Positions 51,274 through 60,310 are shown, counted from the first letter of the stretch. The stretch: DNA of 64,000 bases from Bosea sp. 685 (GCF_031884435.1 NZ_CP134779.1:3162001-3226000); one strand, 5' to 3'. Numbers and translations are program-made. The notes: generated by a model not told the origin, from the sequence alone.

Positions 51274-52803
51274 ATGTCGGATCTTGCTGAGCCCTTCCCC
51301 AATCGGCGTCGCCGGCGCCTGTCCGCTTCGGTTGCCGCGCTGGCGCTGGTCGCCTCGGGCGCTGTCGGCGGCGCGATGATCGCCTATGTGAATCCCGCGC
51401 GCGCCGCCGCGGTCGTGACCTCGGACCTGCAGGCGCAGGCCGTGCCGTCCTTCGCCCCCATTGTGGAGCGCGTGAAGCCCGCAGTGGTCTCGGTGCGGGT
51501 CCTGATCGACAACGTGGCCGACACTGGAAGCGAGGTCTCCCACGAGCTCGACAAGTTGCCGCCTCAGCTCAAGGAGCTGTTCAAGCGCCTCGAACAGAAT
51601 GGTGGCGCGCAGCATCGGCAAGCGCCCCGGCAAGGCATGGCGCAAGGCTCCGGCTTCTTCGTCTCGGCGGATGGCTATGTCGTCACCAACAACCATGTCG
51701 TCGAGCACGGCAAGGTCGTCACCGTCACCACGGAAGACGGCAAGCTGCTCGAGGCCAAGGTCATCGGCACCGATCCCAAGACGGATCTCGCGCTCCTGAA
51801 GGTGCTCGCGCCAGGCGACTACCCCTATGTCTCGCTGGCCACGGACACGCCGAAGGTCGGCGACTGGGTCGTGGCGATCGGCAACCCGTTCGGGCTCGGG
51901 GGCACCGTCACCTCCGGAATCGTCTCCGCCCGCGGCCGCGACATCGGCAACGGGCCCTATGACGATTTCCTGCAGATCGACGCCCCCATCAACAAGGGCA
52001 ATTCCGGCGGGCCGACCTTCAACCTCAAAGGCGAGGTCGTCGGCGTCAACACCGCGATCTATTCGCCGTCGGGAGGCAGCGTCGGCCTGGCCTTCGCCAT
52101 TCCCGCCGACACGGTCTCGACCGTCGTCGCAGCCCTTGAGCAGGGCGGCGCCGTCCAGCGTGGCTATCTCGGCGTGCAGATCCAGCCGGTGACGCGCGAC
52201 ATCGCCGACAGCCTCGGCCTCGACGACGCCTCGGGAGCGCTGGTCGACAGCGCCCTGCCCGGCACGCCGGCGGCGGATGCCGGGGTCAAGTCGGGCGACG
52301 TGATCACGAAGCTCAACGGCCTGCCGGTCAAGGACGATCGCGACCTGACGCGCCGTGTCGGCGCGCTGAAGCCAGGCGACAAGGCGGAGATCGCCGTTCT
52401 GCGCTCAGGCAAGGAACTCGCCCTGAACGTGGCGCTCGCTCCGCTGAAGGCCGAGAAGGTCGCTGAAGTCAGCGAGGAGCCGCATGGCGGCGCGTCGGTC
52501 CTCGGCGTCCTGCTCGCTCCGGCCAAGCCCTCGGATGCCAAGCCATCACATGCCAAGCCAGCGCATGGCGCAGCCGGGCCAGGCGTCGTGATCGCGCGCG
52601 TCGACCCCGATGGTCCTGCCGCAAGCAAGGGGCTGAGCAAGGGCGACGTGATCCTCGAAGTCGCCGGCAGGAGCGTCACTCAGCCGGCCGAGGTCAAGGC
52701 CGGCATCGCGAGCGCGGCCGAAGAGGGCAAGAAGGCAGTCCTGCTCAAGATCAAGACCGCGCAGGGCGCGCTGTTCATGGCCTTCCCGCTGCCAAAGGCC
52801 TGA
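51274..52803 (+). CDS. Do/HtrA-family serine protease
   Basis: A 509-residue periplasmic protease-chaperone. An N-terminal membrane anchor or signal is at SVAALALVASGAVGGAMIAY. The catalytic triad is His in VVTNNHVVEHG, Asp in KTDLALLK and Ser in NKGNSGGPTF. Two PDZ domains follow, the first around GYLGVQIQPVTRDIADSLGL, the second after a Pro/Ala/Lys-rich linker (SDAKPSHAKPAHGAAG) that is longer than usual. It degrades or refolds misfolded envelope proteins. Confidence 0.93.
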   Translation: MSDLAEPFPNRRRRRLSASVAALALVASGAVGGAMIAYVNPARAAAVVTSDLQAQAVPSFAPIVERVKPAVVSVRVLIDNVADTGSEVSHELDKLPPQLKELFKRLEQNGGAQHRQAPRQGMAQGSGFFVSADGYVVTNNHVVEHGKVVTVTTEDGKLLEAKVIGTDPKTDLALLKVLAPGDYPYVSLATDTPKVGDWVVAIGNPFGLGGTVTSGIVSARGRDIGNGPYDDFLQIDAPINKGNSGGPTFNLKGEVVGVNTAIYSPSGGSVGLAFAIPADTVSTVVAALEQGGAVQRGYLGVQIQPVTRDIADSLGLDDASGALVDSALPGTPAADAGVKSGDVITKLNGLPVKDDRDLTRRVGALKPGDKAEIAVLRSGKELALNVALAPLKAEKVAEVSEEPHGGASVLGVLLAPAKPSDAKPSHAKPAHGAAGPGVVIARVDPDGPAASKGLSKGDVILEVAGRSVTQPAEVKAGIASAAEEGKKAVLLKIKTAQGALFMAFPLPKA

Positions 52804-52867
52804 GGCAACTGGAAGTCTCCAGGTGGATGTTCAACCCGGTCGGACGTCCGCCTGGAAAGCTTGTCGA

Positions 52868-52893
52868 ATCCCCTTCGCTCGAAAACGCTCTAG
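52868..52893. repeat. Partial dispersed repeat
   Basis: The sequence CCCTTCGCTCGAAAACGCTCTAG matches the right half of the repeat at 58051-58097 (TTTCGCTCGAAAACGCTCTC). It lies between the protease and the end of the amino-acid permease gene. Confidence 0.5.
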
Positions 52894-53570
52894 CGTCTGA
52901 TCTCTCCACTGAGGCGCGCAACCATCTGAGACGCTAAACTGCAGATCAGAAAATAGACCAGGGCCGCGGCGAGATACATCTCGACCAGACGCCCATTGAT
53001 CTGGGACATCTTCGAGGCCGCGCCCAGCAGGTCGGTGAGCGACAGCACGTAGACCAGCGACGTGTCCTGGAACAGGATGATGGTCTGCGTCAGCAGGATC
53101 GGGCTCACCGCGCGCACGACCTGCGGCATGATGATGAGGCGATAGGTCCTGATCGCGCCGAGCGACAAAGCGCGCGCTGCCTCATATTGTCCCTTGGGAA
53201 TCGTGCGAAGGCCCGAGCGGATGATCTCGCAGTAATAGGCCGCCTCGAACAAGCCGAAGGTGACGAAGGCGGTCATGGTCGCGCCGATCGGCACCGGGCG
53301 GCCGCCGCCGCTCAGATGGCCGATCACGATCGGCATCAGGAAGAAGAACCAGAACAGCACCATGATCAGCGGAACCGATCGCATCAGCGCGACATAGCCA
53401 CGTGCGAACTGGGCGATCGCCGGCAGTTCCAGGTGCTGCGCAAACGCCAGCAGCGTGCCGAAGACCATGCCGATGACGAAGGCCGCGAGCGTCAGCGCGA
53501 GTGAGAACTGCAAACCCTGCCAGAGATACGGCGCGGCCTGCCAGACAACCGAGAAGTCGAGCGCGTTCAC
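52890..53570 (-). CDS. Amino-acid ABC transporter permease (GltK-like)
   Basis: A 226-residue HisM/GltK-type permease. The typical RSVPLIMVLFWFFFLMP segment and the EAA loop ARALSLGAIRTYRLIIMPQVVRAVSPILLTQTIILFQDTSLVYVLSL are present. It overlaps the upstream permease by four bases. With that protein it forms a heterodimeric channel for polar or small amino acids. No ATP-binding gene accompanies the set. Confidence 0.9.
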   Translation of the reverse strand: MNALDFSVVWQAAPYLWQGLQFSLALTLAAFVIGMVFGTLLAFAQHLELPAIAQFARGYVALMRSVPLIMVLFWFFFLMPIVIGHLSGGGRPVPIGATMTAFVTFGLFEAAYYCEIIRSGLRTIPKGQYEAARALSLGAIRTYRLIIMPQVVRAVSPILLTQTIILFQDTSLVYVLSLTDLLGAASKMSQINGRLVEMYLAAALVYFLICSLASQMVARLSGEIRR

Positions 53571-54367
53571 GAACGGTTTCCTGCGGGAATGGCCGCTTCG
53601 GAGGGGTGCATGACACCGGTATCAAGGGGTGGCGTGCGTGGCCGGCGCGGCGCGGCCGGTTGAAGGCCCGGTATCTTCAGCCGGGCGTCGATGACGCTCA
53701 TCAACTGATAGGCGGCCAACGCCAGAGCCAGATAGATAAGCGTCGCCCAAGCGAAGGCGGAGAAGGTCTGGAACGTCGCCTCGCTGATCTGGCGAGCTTG
53801 CGCTGTCAGTTCGATGACGCCGATCGTCAGCGCCACAGAGGTGTTTTTGTAGATGCCCATGACCTCGCTGGTCAGGCTCGGAACGATCATGCGCAGCGCC
53901 TGCGGCATGATCACGAGCCGGTAGACCTGGTTGGGCTTCAGGCCCAGCGCGGCGGCGGCCTCGCTCTGGCCGCGCGGCAGCGCCTCGATGCCCGCCCGGA
54001 TCTGCTCGGCGACCCGCGCGCCCGTGTAGAAGCTGAGGCAGATCAAGGCCGGGATGAAGGCGCCCCAGGGCGGCGGTATCTGCTTGAGCCAGTCGCCGGC
54101 CGTTGCCGGCAGCATCTCGGGCAGGACGAAATACCAGAGAAAGAGCTGTACGAGCAGGGGCGTGTTGCGGAAGATCTCGACATAGAGCCGCGCGGCGAAC
54201 GAGGCGACCCCGCGCGGCCTGGTGCGGTTGATGCCGACCAAAATCCCAATCGCGAAAGCAAGCCACCAGCCGAAGAAGGCAAGCGCCAGCGTCCAGCCCA
54301 GTCCGGAGAGAAGCCAGACCAGGTAAAGCGCGCCATCGGGTCCTCGCTCGAAGAGAAGTTCGAACAC
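53567..54367 (-). CDS. Amino-acid ABC transporter permease (GltJ-like)
   Basis: A 266-residue permease with NTPLLVQLFLWYFVLPEMLP, SFYTGARVAEQIRAGIEALPRGQSEAAAALGLKPNQVYRLVIMPQALRMIVPSL and ENTS-like KNTSVALTIGVIELT segments typical of GltJ. It lies 49 bases after the binding-protein gene. Confidence 0.9.
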   Translation of the reverse strand: MFELLFERGPDGALYLVWLLSGLGWTLALAFFGWWLAFAIGILVGINRTRPRGVASFAARLYVEIFRNTPLLVQLFLWYFVLPEMLPATAGDWLKQIPPPWGAFIPALICLSFYTGARVAEQIRAGIEALPRGQSEAAAALGLKPNQVYRLVIMPQALRMIVPSLTSEVMGIYKNTSVALTIGVIELTAQARQISEATFQTFSAFAWATLIYLALALAAYQLMSVIDARLKIPGLQPAAPRRPRTPPLDTGVMHPSEAAIPAGNRS

Positions 54368-54416
54368 GGCAGCCCCCTAACGATTTCGATCAGACAGCCG
54401 GCATGGCGTTCCAGGC

Positions 54417-55319
54417 TCAGGGCGTGAGCGCGTCGCTGGGGGAGGAGATGCGCGCCTTCAAGGCGGCGCTCATCTCCAAAGCGAGGTTCTGGCCGTTGGG
54501 CGGGATCGGCGACGTGAACCATTTGGCGTAGAGCCTGGCGAACTCGCCCGATGCCATCGTCTCTTTGATCGCCCCGTCGACCACTGCCTTGAATTCCGGA
54601 TCGCCCTTGGGGAGCATCAGGCCGTAATAATCGTTGCCGCCATACTGATCCGGCAGGAAGGCAAGCGCCTTCGGATCGGGAGCAGCCGCTGCCAGCCCCG
54701 CCTGCAGGATCTTGTCCTCGAACCAGGCCGCTGCACGTCCGGTGCGCAGCATCAGCAGCGATTCCGCTTGCTCCTTGGCCTGGATGAAGACGAGGTCGAG
54801 ACCCGCCTCCTTGCTGATCTTCTGCGCCAGCGCCAGGTTGAGCGAGCCTTGCGTCACGACGACCGTCTTGCCCTTGAGCCCGGCCGCGCCTGTGAGGCCG
54901 GAGGCCGTCGTCGTCAGCCAGCTCGGCTGGCTGGCAAAGGTCGCCACCGAGAATGCCACCTGCTTCTGGCGGTCGGCGGTGTTGGTCGTGCTGCCGCATT
55001 CGACGTCGATGGTGCCGTTCTGGATCAACGGGATGCGGTTGGAGGCGTTGACTGCCGTATAGGCGACCTTGAGGGCGGGCAAATTCAACTGCGACCTGAC
55101 CTTCTCGGCGACGGCAGCACACAGGTCCATCGAGAGCCCGACCGGTTTCTGCTCGGCGCCGAGATAGGCGAAGGGAACGGAGGATTCGCGATAGCCCAGC
55201 GTCAGCGCTCCGCTCGACCGGATCTTGTCGAGCGTCGGGCTCGCGGCTTGAGTCGAGGACGCTGCCGCCAGGCACGCCGCCGCAGCCAGTGCGGACAGAA
55301 TTGCGTGTTTCGTCGTCAT
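54417..55319 (-). CDS. Amino-acid ABC transporter substrate-binding protein (GltI-like)
   Basis: A 300-residue family-3 periplasmic binding protein with signal peptide (AACLAAASSTQA). The motif LDKIRSSGALTLGYRESSVPFAYLG is characteristic. GLSMDLCAAVAEKV and the GTIDVECGSTTNTADRQKQVAFSV stretch match glutamate/aspartate binders. The ATG at 55317-55319 follows AAGGGGTGA. It lies 104 bases after the dialkylglycine decarboxylase gene on the same strand, suggesting uptake of that enzyme's substrate. Confidence 0.9.
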   Translation of the reverse strand: MTTKHAILSALAAAACLAAASSTQAASPTLDKIRSSGALTLGYRESSVPFAYLGAEQKPVGLSMDLCAAVAEKVRSQLNLPALKVAYTAVNASNRIPLIQNGTIDVECGSTTNTADRQKQVAFSVATFASQPSWLTTTASGLTGAAGLKGKTVVVTQGSLNLALAQKISKEAGLDLVFIQAKEQAESLLMLRTGRAAAWFEDKILQAGLAAAAPDPKALAFLPDQYGGNDYYGLMLPKGDPEFKAVVDGAIKETMASGEFARLYAKWFTSPIPPNGQNLALEMSAALKARISSPSDALTP

Positions 55320-55423
55320 TGAGATCACCCCTTTTGTCATCGATGGATCGACGTTTTTGGTCTCGCTTCCGAGACGTTTTGCGGCCGCTTGCCGGGGCTC
55401 CACTCGGCAAGCGGTCGCGGCCG

Positions 55424-56746
55424 TCAGGCCGCCTTGGCGGCGGCGAGTTCGTCGCGGCTTTCGCGCAGGGCCTTTTCGAGGATGTCGACGGCCTGATCGA
55501 TCTCGCCGGTGGAGACCGTCAGCGGCGGAGCGATCCGCCAGACCGAGCCGCGCTCGGGTCGGCGCCGGATGTTCATGCTCAGCCCGTTCTCGAGGCACTT
55601 CTGCGTCGTCAGCGCCCCGAGCGCATGAGCGGGCTTGCGCGAGGCGCGGTCGGTGACCAGCTCGACGCCCAGCAGCAGGCCGAGACCGCGCACGTCGCCG
55701 ATCTCTTCGTAGCGTTGCTGCATCTCCTCGAAGCGGCTGCGCAGATATCCGCCCATCTCCTTCGAGCGTGCCACCAGCTTCTCTTTCTGGATCACGTCGA
55801 GCACGGCGAGCCCCACCTCGGCCGCCAGCGGGTCGGAGACGTGACTGGTGTAGAAGGCGAACTTCTTGGAGTGGATGTCGTCCTCGATCTTGGCCGTGGT
55901 CGCGACCGCGGCGATCGGCAGGCCGCCGCCGAGCGTCTTCGACATCGTCATGATGTCGGGCACCACGTCGAAATATTCGGAGCCGGTCTTCGTGCCGATG
56001 CGCCCAAAGGCTGTCTGGGCCTCGTCGAAGATCAGCAGCATGCCGCGGTCGTCTGCCGCCTTGCGCAGCGCCTGCATGAAGGATTTCGGCGGCACCAGCA
56101 CGCCCCCGGCGCTGATCACGGGCTCGACGATGATCGCGGCGCCTCGGCCGGCCGACTGCATGTCGAACATCTTCAGCGCGAGGTCGAGATTGGCGAGAGC
56201 AGCCTCCTCCTCGGTCGCCCCTTGGATATAGGGCCGATAGGCATTGGGCTCGGGGATCACGAAGACGCCCGGCGCGGGAACGCCGTAGCCCTTGCGGTCG
56301 CTCGCCATCGAGACCGAGCTCGCCCCTCCGGTGATGCCGTGCCAGGAGCCTCCGAGCGCCAGGATCTCGTAGCCGTCCGTGTACATCTTGGCCATGCGCA
56401 GGGCGACTTCAGTCGCCTCCGAGCCGGTGTTGATGAAGATCGAACGCTTGATGTCACCCGGCAACCAGTCGCGCGCGAGGGTCTGGGCGAGTTCGGCTAC
56501 GACCTCCGGGATCATGCCGCTGAAGAAGTGGAACGCCTTCTCGCCGGCGCGATGCACAGCCTCGACGATGGCGGGGTGGTTGTGGCCGATCGTGGCGCAC
56601 ATCTGCCCGGAGGTGAAATCGAGATAGTCGCGGCCGTTCGAATCCTTGACGATCGTGCCCTTGGCGGAAGTGAACAAAGCCGGGAAGACGTCGCCGCCAT
56701 AGCGGACCAGGAATTCCTTCGATGCGTCCAGAAGCGTCTCGGTCAT
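55424..56746 (-). CDS. dgdA: 2,2-dialkylglycine decarboxylase-like class III aminotransferase
   Basis: A 440-residue PLP enzyme. Features matching 2,2-dialkylglycine decarboxylase are the DFTSGQMCATIGHNHP segment with Gln48, GGSWHG with the cofactor-stacking Trp, FDEAQTAFGRIGT, the PLP lysine in TMSKTLGGGLP, FYTSHVSDPLAAEVGLAVLDVI, EIGDVRGLGLLLGVELV and the substrate Arg in RIAPPLTVS. The enzyme decarboxylates 2-aminoisobutyrate or isovaline while transaminating pyruvate. The ATG is at 56744-56746. The divergent LysR gene fits the known dgdA/dgdR arrangement of Burkholderia. It heads a unit with an amino-acid importer. Some other omega-aminotransferases are similar, so the exact substrate needs testing. 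Confidence 0.8.
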   Translation of the reverse strand: MTETLLDASKEFLVRYGGDVFPALFTSAKGTIVKDSNGRDYLDFTSGQMCATIGHNHPAIVEAVHRAGEKAFHFFSGMIPEVVAELAQTLARDWLPGDIKRSIFINTGSEATEVALRMAKMYTDGYEILALGGSWHGITGGASSVSMASDRKGYGVPAPGVFVIPEPNAYRPYIQGATEEEAALANLDLALKMFDMQSAGRGAAIIVEPVISAGGVLVPPKSFMQALRKAADDRGMLLIFDEAQTAFGRIGTKTGSEYFDVVPDIMTMSKTLGGGLPIAAVATTAKIEDDIHSKKFAFYTSHVSDPLAAEVGLAVLDVIQKEKLVARSKEMGGYLRSRFEEMQQRYEEIGDVRGLGLLLGVELVTDRASRKPAHALGALTTQKCLENGLSMNIRRRPERGSVWRIAPPLTVSTGEIDQAVDILEKALRESRDELAAAKAA

Positions 56747-56935
56747 GATCTCGTCCTTCGCCCTGCCGACGCGCCGCTTCATGGCCCACCAACCGGCGCA
56801 CGCGCCCGTAGATCGGCCGCGCGGAGCAGCGCGTTCAAGCTTGTCTTGTCCTGTCGGATGGCAAACGCCGCTTTGTCGTGCTTGGCTCACGATTTGCGTT
56901 ACGTTGCCTGCCGGTAAGGATGTCGAGAGAAAGCC

Positions 56936-57916
56936 ATGGGAGCCAACGCGAAAAACTCAGCAGCCGGTGAATTGCATTCAGCAGCAGGCGCGAAGCGGCC
57001 CCGGCTGCCACCGCTCAAGTCGCTGCTCGCCTTCGAGGCGGCATCCCGGCATGGCAGCTTCTCCCAAGGCGCCGAGGAACTCGGGGTCACGCCGTCGGCG
57101 GTGAGCCATCAGATCCAGGTTCTGGAAGATTTCCTCGGCGTGAAGCTCTTCCAGCGCCATGCCGGCCGCGCGACGTTGACAGCGGAGGGTCGGGTTTACA
57201 GCCGGGAGCTGGAGCATGCCTTCAGATCCATCGCCGAGGCCACCAAACTGGTCGCCCCCCAGTCGCAACAGGACCATCTCGTCATCGCGTCGGGACCGAG
57301 TTTTGCAGCCAAATGGCTCCAGCCCCGACTCTCAGACTTCCAGAACGCTCATCCCGATGTAAGGGTCAGGCTCTCGACCTTGTCGACTGCGGATGATCTC
57401 GATGCCACCCGCTTCGACATCGCTATTGCTTACGCATTGCCCCGGACGACCAGGCATGAGGTCCGGCCCTTGCTGGTAGAGCGTCTGCGTCCCTTATGCA
57501 GCCCGGCGCTGGCAGATGCATTAGGCCTTCAGACGCTGCGAGACCTTAGCCGGGCAACCTTGATCCACTCGACCAATGCCGTGACCTGGACCGACTATCT
57601 TCGACAGCTTGGTCTCTCCGACTTACGCCCGGCCAACGAGTTCTGGCTGGACCGGTCGAGCATGGCCATCGACGCGGCGGTCAGCAGCCAAGGTATCGTT
57701 CTGGAGGGCGAAATTCTGGTCGAACAGGAATTGCGCGACGGCACGCTCATCGCACCATTCGACGATGAGACCTGCAGCATCGTGGCGACATCGTATTATC
57801 TCGTGCGCCCAAAGGGCTTCAGGAGCGGCAATCAGATCACCGCATTCGAGAAATGGCTCCAGTCCGCCTTGGACGATGCGAACCTCGCGAAGCAGCGCTC
57901 AGCTTTCGATGCGTAG
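56936..57916 (+). CDS. LysR-family regulator (GcvA/DgdR-like)
   Basis: A 326-residue LysR regulator. The HTH is LPPLKSLLAFEAASRHGSFSQGAEELGVTPSAVSHQIQVLEDFLGVKLFQR, in the GcvA subgroup. The effector domain begins LVIASGPSFAAKWLQPRLSDFQNAHPDVRVRLST. A poorly ordered N-terminal stretch of about 22 residues precedes the HTH. It diverges from the dgdA-like gene across 189 bases and probably controls it and the importer. Confidence 0.9.
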   Translation: MGANAKNSAAGELHSAAGAKRPRLPPLKSLLAFEAASRHGSFSQGAEELGVTPSAVSHQIQVLEDFLGVKLFQRHAGRATLTAEGRVYSRELEHAFRSIAEATKLVAPQSQQDHLVIASGPSFAAKWLQPRLSDFQNAHPDVRVRLSTLSTADDLDATRFDIAIAYALPRTTRHEVRPLLVERLRPLCSPALADALGLQTLRDLSRATLIHSTNAVTWTDYLRQLGLSDLRPANEFWLDRSSMAIDAAVSSQGIVLEGEILVEQELRDGTLIAPFDDETCSIVATSYYLVRPKGFRSGNQITAFEKWLQSALDDANLAKQRSAFDA

Positions 57917-57993
57917 AGTTGCCGGCGTACGGCATCCCCCATCACCGGCCCGTCATGCTGTTTGCCAGCCGATAGGAGCTTCGCACAGCTTCC

Positions 57994-58097
57994 CTAGAGC
58001 AATTTCCGATCCAGTTGAATCATTCAATTGCTCTAGGTCTTTGTTTTAACGCGTTTTCTTCATGCGAACCGGCCTCCCTTTCGCTCGAAAACGCTCT
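57994..58097. repeat. Two adjacent palindromic repeats
   Basis: CTAGAGCAATT (57994-58004) and AATTGCTCTAG (58026-58036) form a perfect 11-base inverted pair. GCGTTTTC (58051-58058) and GAAAACGC (58087-58094) form a second, around GCGAACCGG and TTTCGCTC. They fill most of the 206-base gap after the LysR gene and resemble elements at 3832-3876 and 52868. Confidence 0.7.
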
Positions 58098-58122
58098 CAG
58101 TGTTTAGGCCGCGCGGTGGAGT

Positions 58123-58392
58123 TCAGCCGTGGCTGCGCCCATGCTTGCTCGAGATGGTCTGTTCCGGCGTGAAGCCGAAGCAACCCATCTGGGAGAGATC
58201 CGCGGCGCCCTGGTTCTCCATCTTCTGGCAGAACACCAGCCGCGTGCAGTCATCGGCGATGTTGGTCCAGCCTTGTCCGGGAATGCCCGAGGGCATCTTG
58301 TAGGCGCAAGCCGCTTCCCAGGGCGCGCTGGCTTGTGCCGGCGTCATGAAGGACAAGGCGGCGAAACCTGCGACAATGATGAAATTACGCAT
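58123..58392 (-). CDS. Small secreted cysteine-containing protein
   Basis: An 89-residue protein with a clear signal peptide (MRNFIIVAGFAALSFMTPAQASA) and a very strong ribosome site (GGAGGT). The mature part of about 65 residues has four Cys (AACAY, DDCTR, VFCQK, MGCFG), enough for two disulfides. No family was recognised. It is flanked by repeats and by an efflux-system gene on the same strand, 247 bases away. The gap 58393-58639 shows nothing recognisable. Confidence 0.7.
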   Translation of the reverse strand: MRNFIIVAGFAALSFMTPAQASAPWEAACAYKMPSGIPGQGWTNIADDCTRLVFCQKMENQGAADLSQMGCFGFTPEQTISSKHGRSHG

Positions 58393-58639
58393 GACGTTAC
58401 CTCCAAAAAAGCGGAACGCCTCAAGGGTTGCGCAATCTCGGCAGCGATCGCTATCTCCGACCGAAGCCGCAGCGCCTTTGCGTTCCTTACCCTAAGAGAT
58501 GGGCTGCGTTCACGGCGTTTCAATTCCCTAAGCGCGACGAAAATGCATGCCGGAACAATCACTTCCGCCACCAGTTCACATATGGATCATAACAAGTCGG
58601 CCAGGCCACCGCTCGCGCCGCGGTTTGAGGCCATGGCGC

Positions 58640-60064
58640 TCAGAACCGTCTCGGCGCGGCTGGCTTTGGAGCCTGCGTCCAACCACCGCCCAGGGCCTGG
58701 AACAGGCTCGTCGCCGCCTGGAAGCGCGTCAGGCGAACTTGCGCCAAGTTGTCCTCGGCTGAGAAGAAAGTCTGCTGGACCTGAAGCACGCTGACGAGGT
58801 TGACGGTGCCGCCACGCAGTTGCGCCTCCGCCACCTCGAAGGCCCGGCGGGAACTCGCGACAACCTCGCCCTGCAAACGCTCCTGCAAGCTCGTCTGCTG
58901 AAGCGCGACGAGGGCCTTCTCGACATCGGTGAAGGCCGACAGAACCGCCTTGCGATAGGCTTGGAGATTTTCGAGCTGGGCTCCTTGCGCCTGCTCCAAC
59001 TGGCTCTTCAGCAGATTGCCGTCGAGGATCGGCTGGGTCAGGCTCGCGGCGAGGGTGTAGTACCATGCGCCGGGCCCGAACAAGGACGACAAAGCCTTGC
59101 TCTGGAAGCCGGTGTCGGCCGTCAGCTGGATCTGCGGAAAGAAGGCGGCGCGCGCCGACTCGACGCTGAAATTGGAGCCTGCAAGCTGCGCCTCCGCCTG
59201 CATGACGTCAGGCCGCTGCCGCAAGAGCTCCGAGGGAATGCCCGGCGTGACGCGCGGAACCGCGAGCCTGGCGAGGCTTCCGCCATTCACCGTGAACTTC
59301 GCCGGCGCCCGGGCGACCAGCAAGGCAAGCGTGGCGCTGTTCTGGCGCACTATGATCTCCAGCGGAGGAATCGAGGCGCGCTGGGTCGCGACCAAGGTCT
59401 CCTGCTGCGACACTTCGAGCTGCGATGCGGTGCCCGCTGTGAATTGCTGCCTGATCAGGGTGAGGATGCGTTCGGCCGAGGCTGCGTTGCGGCGCGCGAT
59501 GCGCAGGCGGTCCTGCGCGGTCAGGAGCTCGAAATACGTGTTGGCGACGGTCGCGGTCGCGGTCAGCGCCACGACGTCGCGGTTATATCTCGCGGCCGTC
59601 GCGCTCTCCTCCGCCGCATAGAGCGTCGCGCGGTTCTTGCCCCAGAAATCGATCATGTAGCTCGCCGTGAGGCCAGCGTTGAACTGCGAGGTCGAGCGCG
59701 AGCTTGCGCTGCTGCTCGACGATGTTGCCGTGCGCAGACGCTCTGCCGTCCCAGTCCCCGTCAGCGAAGGCAGCAGGGGAGCGCCCGCAATGCCGGCCTG
59801 CGCATCAGCCTGGAGGATCTGGGCCACGGCCACGGCGATATCGAGATTGGCGGCCTGCGCGCTTTCGATCAGGCGCGTCAGTTCCGTTGAGCGAAAGCCG
59901 CGCCACCAGTCGAGCGCCGGCACGGCGCTATCGGGCGCGCGCGGCGCGGCGCGATAGCCTGCCGGCACCTCGAGATTGGCGTCGGGACGCTCGGTCCCGA
60001 GAATGCAGCCGGACAGTCCCATCCCGATCAGGGCGAGCGCGGCCAACGGCGCGAGGCGAGGCAT
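58640..60064 (-). CDS. RND efflux outer-membrane lipoprotein (NodT/OprM family)
   Basis: A 474-residue outer-membrane factor. The lipobox is GMGLSGCILG. The family segments VPALDWWRGFRSTELTRLIESAQAANLDIAVAVAQILQADAQAGIAGAPLLPSL and, later, LAGSNFSVESARAAFFPQIQLTADTGFQS and SLTQPILDGNLLKSQLEQA are typical. The ATG at 60062-60064 gives the lipoprotein signal; longer starts exist. It forms the exit duct for the adjacent RND pumps. Confidence 0.92.
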   Translation of the reverse strand: MPRLAPLAALALIGMGLSGCILGTERPDANLEVPAGYRAAPRAPDSAVPALDWWRGFRSTELTRLIESAQAANLDIAVAVAQILQADAQAGIAGAPLLPSLTGTGTAERLRTATSSSSSASSRSTSQFNAGLTASYMIDFWGKNRATLYAAEESATAARYNRDVVALTATATVANTYFELLTAQDRLRIARRNAASAERILTLIRQQFTAGTASQLEVSQQETLVATQRASIPPLEIIVRQNSATLALLVARAPAKFTVNGGSLARLAVPRVTPGIPSELLRQRPDVMQAEAQLAGSNFSVESARAAFFPQIQLTADTGFQSKALSSLFGPGAWYYTLAASLTQPILDGNLLKSQLEQAQGAQLENLQAYRKAVLSAFTDVEKALVALQQTSLQERLQGEVVASSRRAFEVAEAQLRGGTVNLVSVLQVQQTFFSAEDNLAQVRLTRFQAATSLFQALGGGWTQAPKPAAPRRF

Positions 60065-60242
60065 AACACCGATCTTCGGAACGGAAGCAGCCGGCCCGAA
60101 CGCAACACCATCACGCATTCCGCACCTCGCCCGCACTTGCGTCCGCCGCACCAGAATGCCGCTCACGGCCGCAAGGTTCGGGTTCGATCATCGTCTTCGT
60201 ATAGCATCTGGCCAGTCGCAAGCAGCCCTCTTGCCACCCTCG

Positions 60243-60296
60243 CAAGTCTTGTTGTCCCTGCAAATCTTGTTGTCCCTGCAAGTCTTGCCATCCCTG
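60243..60296. repeat. 18-bp tandem repeat, three copies
   Basis: CAAGTCTTGTTGTCCCTG (60243-60260), CAAATCTTGTTGTCCCTG (60261-60278) and CAAGTCTTGCCATCCCTG (60279-60296) lie between the RND pump stop (60311) and the outer-membrane gene. They are non-coding, as the short frame through them has no other support. Confidence 0.9.
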
Positions 60297-60310
60297 GAAG
60301 AAAGGCCCGC

